Positions 63,266 to 64,000 of a stretch of DNA of 64,000 nucleotides are shown here, piece after piece. How positions within the stretch are numbered: position 1 is the stretch's first letter; every line of letters starts with the position of its first letter. Made by a program: the position numbers and the translations under genes. The notes beneath the pieces are model-generated. The model was not told the DNA's origin. It ran no database searches and saw only the letters and a program-made list of their open reading frames with translations. Origin of the DNA: an uncultured Roseobacter sp. (GTDB lineage: Bacteria > Pseudomonadota > Alphaproteobacteria > Rhodobacterales > Rhodobacteraceae); contig CANKZM010000002.1 in the NCBI GenBank assembly GCA_947488305.1, forward strand, positions 248,001 through 312,000, given 5' to 3'.

Positions 63266-64000
63266 CCCAGACCGTTCTGAATTGCGGCTATGTGCCTCTG
63301 GTCGATTGTGCCCCACTGGTGATCGCCAAAGAGCTTGGGTTTGCCGCCGAAGAGGGCCTTTCGCTTAATCTGGTGCGCCAGCCGTCTTGGTCTGCCTTGC
63401 GCGATATGCTGGCACTTGGGCATTTGGACGCGGCCCATATGTTGTCGCCAATGGCCGTTGCGATGTCGATTGGCATGGGCGGGCTGTCCGCGCGGGTCGA
63501 TGCATTAATGGTCTTGTCAGTGAATGGAACGGTGTTCGGGGTCTCGAACGCGCTGGCCGATCACATCGGGACAGTGCCTTTTGGAGATGCCAATGCGCTG
63601 CTGGCGGCATTGGGTGCCGCGCATAAGCCAATCCGGGTTGGCGTTCCGTTCCACCATTCGATGCACCGTTTGCTGTTGTCCTATTGGACATCCGCCGCCC
63701 CCGATTTACAGATCGAAGAAATCACCGTCCCGCCGCCGCGCATGGCCGACGCGGTCGCCGATGGATCGGTCGATGCGTTCTGGGTGGGCGAGCCTTGGGG
63801 CAGTGTTGCCGTGCAACATGACGTGGCCCGCTTGATGATGACAGGGCGCGATGTCTGGCAATTCGCCCCCGAAAAGGTGCTGGCAGCGCGTCATGATTGG
63901 GTTGCCGCAAATGAAATGTCAGCGCGTCGGCTGATGCGGGCGATCTATAAGGCCTCGGCTTGGCTGGATTTGCAAACGAACAAACCGCTTGCCGTGGAAA
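63262..64000 (+). CDS. nasS: NasS, nitrate-sensor binding protein (partial at window end)
   Basis: The open frame runs from ATG 63262 to the window end (246 codons seen). The product resembles NrtA/CmpA nitrate-binding proteins: residues 3-40 contain LNCGYVPLVDCAPLVIAKELGFAAEEGLSLNLVRQPSW, and LDAAHMLSPMAVAMSIGMGG and AFWVGEPWGSVAV follow. It starts directly without a signal peptide, which fits NasS, the cytoplasmic nitrate sensor that binds and blocks NasT, rather than the transported NrtA. The 4-bp overlap with nasT supports this. Confidence 0.9.
   Translation, partial: MTQTVLNCGYVPLVDCAPLVIAKELGFAAEEGLSLNLVRQPSWSALRDMLALGHLDAAHMLSPMAVAMSIGMGGLSARVDALMVLSVNGTVFGVSNALADHIGTVPFGDANALLAALGAAHKPIRVGVPFHHSMHRLLLSYWTSAAPDLQIEEITVPPPRMADAVADGSVDAFWVGEPWGSVAVQHDVARLMMTGRDVWQFAPEKVLAARHDWVAANEMSARRLMRAIYKASAWLDLQTNKPLAVE

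Overview
The window looks like chromosomal DNA from a marine alphaproteobacterium of the Roseobacter group (Rhodobacterales). This is inferred from gene content: taurine dissimilation through Tpa and Xsc linked to SoeABC sulfite dehydrogenase, a Hint-domain protein, fadH, a nasTS pair and an Mla lipid-transport pair. No rRNA or tRNA gene was recognised. All family assignments rest on reading motifs, not on database searches.

Region 1 (1-30 kb) is ordinary core genome: the end of a class A penicillin-binding protein, mlaC and mlaA, ridA, a glycerophosphodiesterase, phhB, an MscS channel, a peroxiredoxin, a ferredoxin-reductase-like flavoprotein, rsmD, map, sfsA, several acetyltransferases, two OmpA-type proteins, a LysR regulator, fadH, rppH, a PfkB sugar kinase, nth, a Hint-domain protein, an Ada-like protein, a split mnmC pair, an EamA transporter, a lytic transglycosylase and dapA. 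Many neighbours overlap by 4 bp (ATGA), so most of these genes sit in short operons.

Region 2 (30.2-48.8 kb) is a nearly complete pathway from taurine to sulfate. TauABC imports taurine. Tpa transaminates it to sulfoacetaldehyde. Xsc cleaves that to acetyl phosphate and sulfite. Pta makes acetyl-CoA. A YeiH-type membrane protein may export an anion, and SoeABC oxidises sulfite to sulfate. The genes xsc-pta-yeiH-soeA-soeB-soeC are collinear on the minus strand with gaps of 61 bp or less, directly downstream of tauR (MocR/GntR type). A match to the TauR motif as I recall it, CTGGACYTAA, lies at the tauR stop codon upstream of xsc. Related motifs lie between the divergent tpa and tauABC units. 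A polyphosphate kinase 2 and a small DUF465 protein lie inside this cluster. An aldehyde dehydrogenase follows tauC after a terminator.

Region 3 (about 49.7-62.6 kb) is accessory DNA. It begins with inverted repeats and a DUF4102-type tyrosine integrase, followed by an unknown protein translationally coupled to it, an AlpA-like regulator and a small helix-turn-helix protein. Then come an SRAP (HMCES/YedK) protein paired with a CxxC protein, a membrane protein plus sugar phosphotransferase pair in AT-rich DNA, an XRE-type regulator overlapping a terminase-small-subunit-like protein, two unknown proteins, and a SARP-like regulator with TolB-like and TPR parts. That regulator faces a small basic ORF across three 11-12 bp-spaced direct repeats. 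Long noncoding stretches here carry diverged copies of a repeat.

Region 4 (62.7-64 kb) returns to probable core genome with nasT and the start of nasS, the nitrate-responsive antitermination pair.
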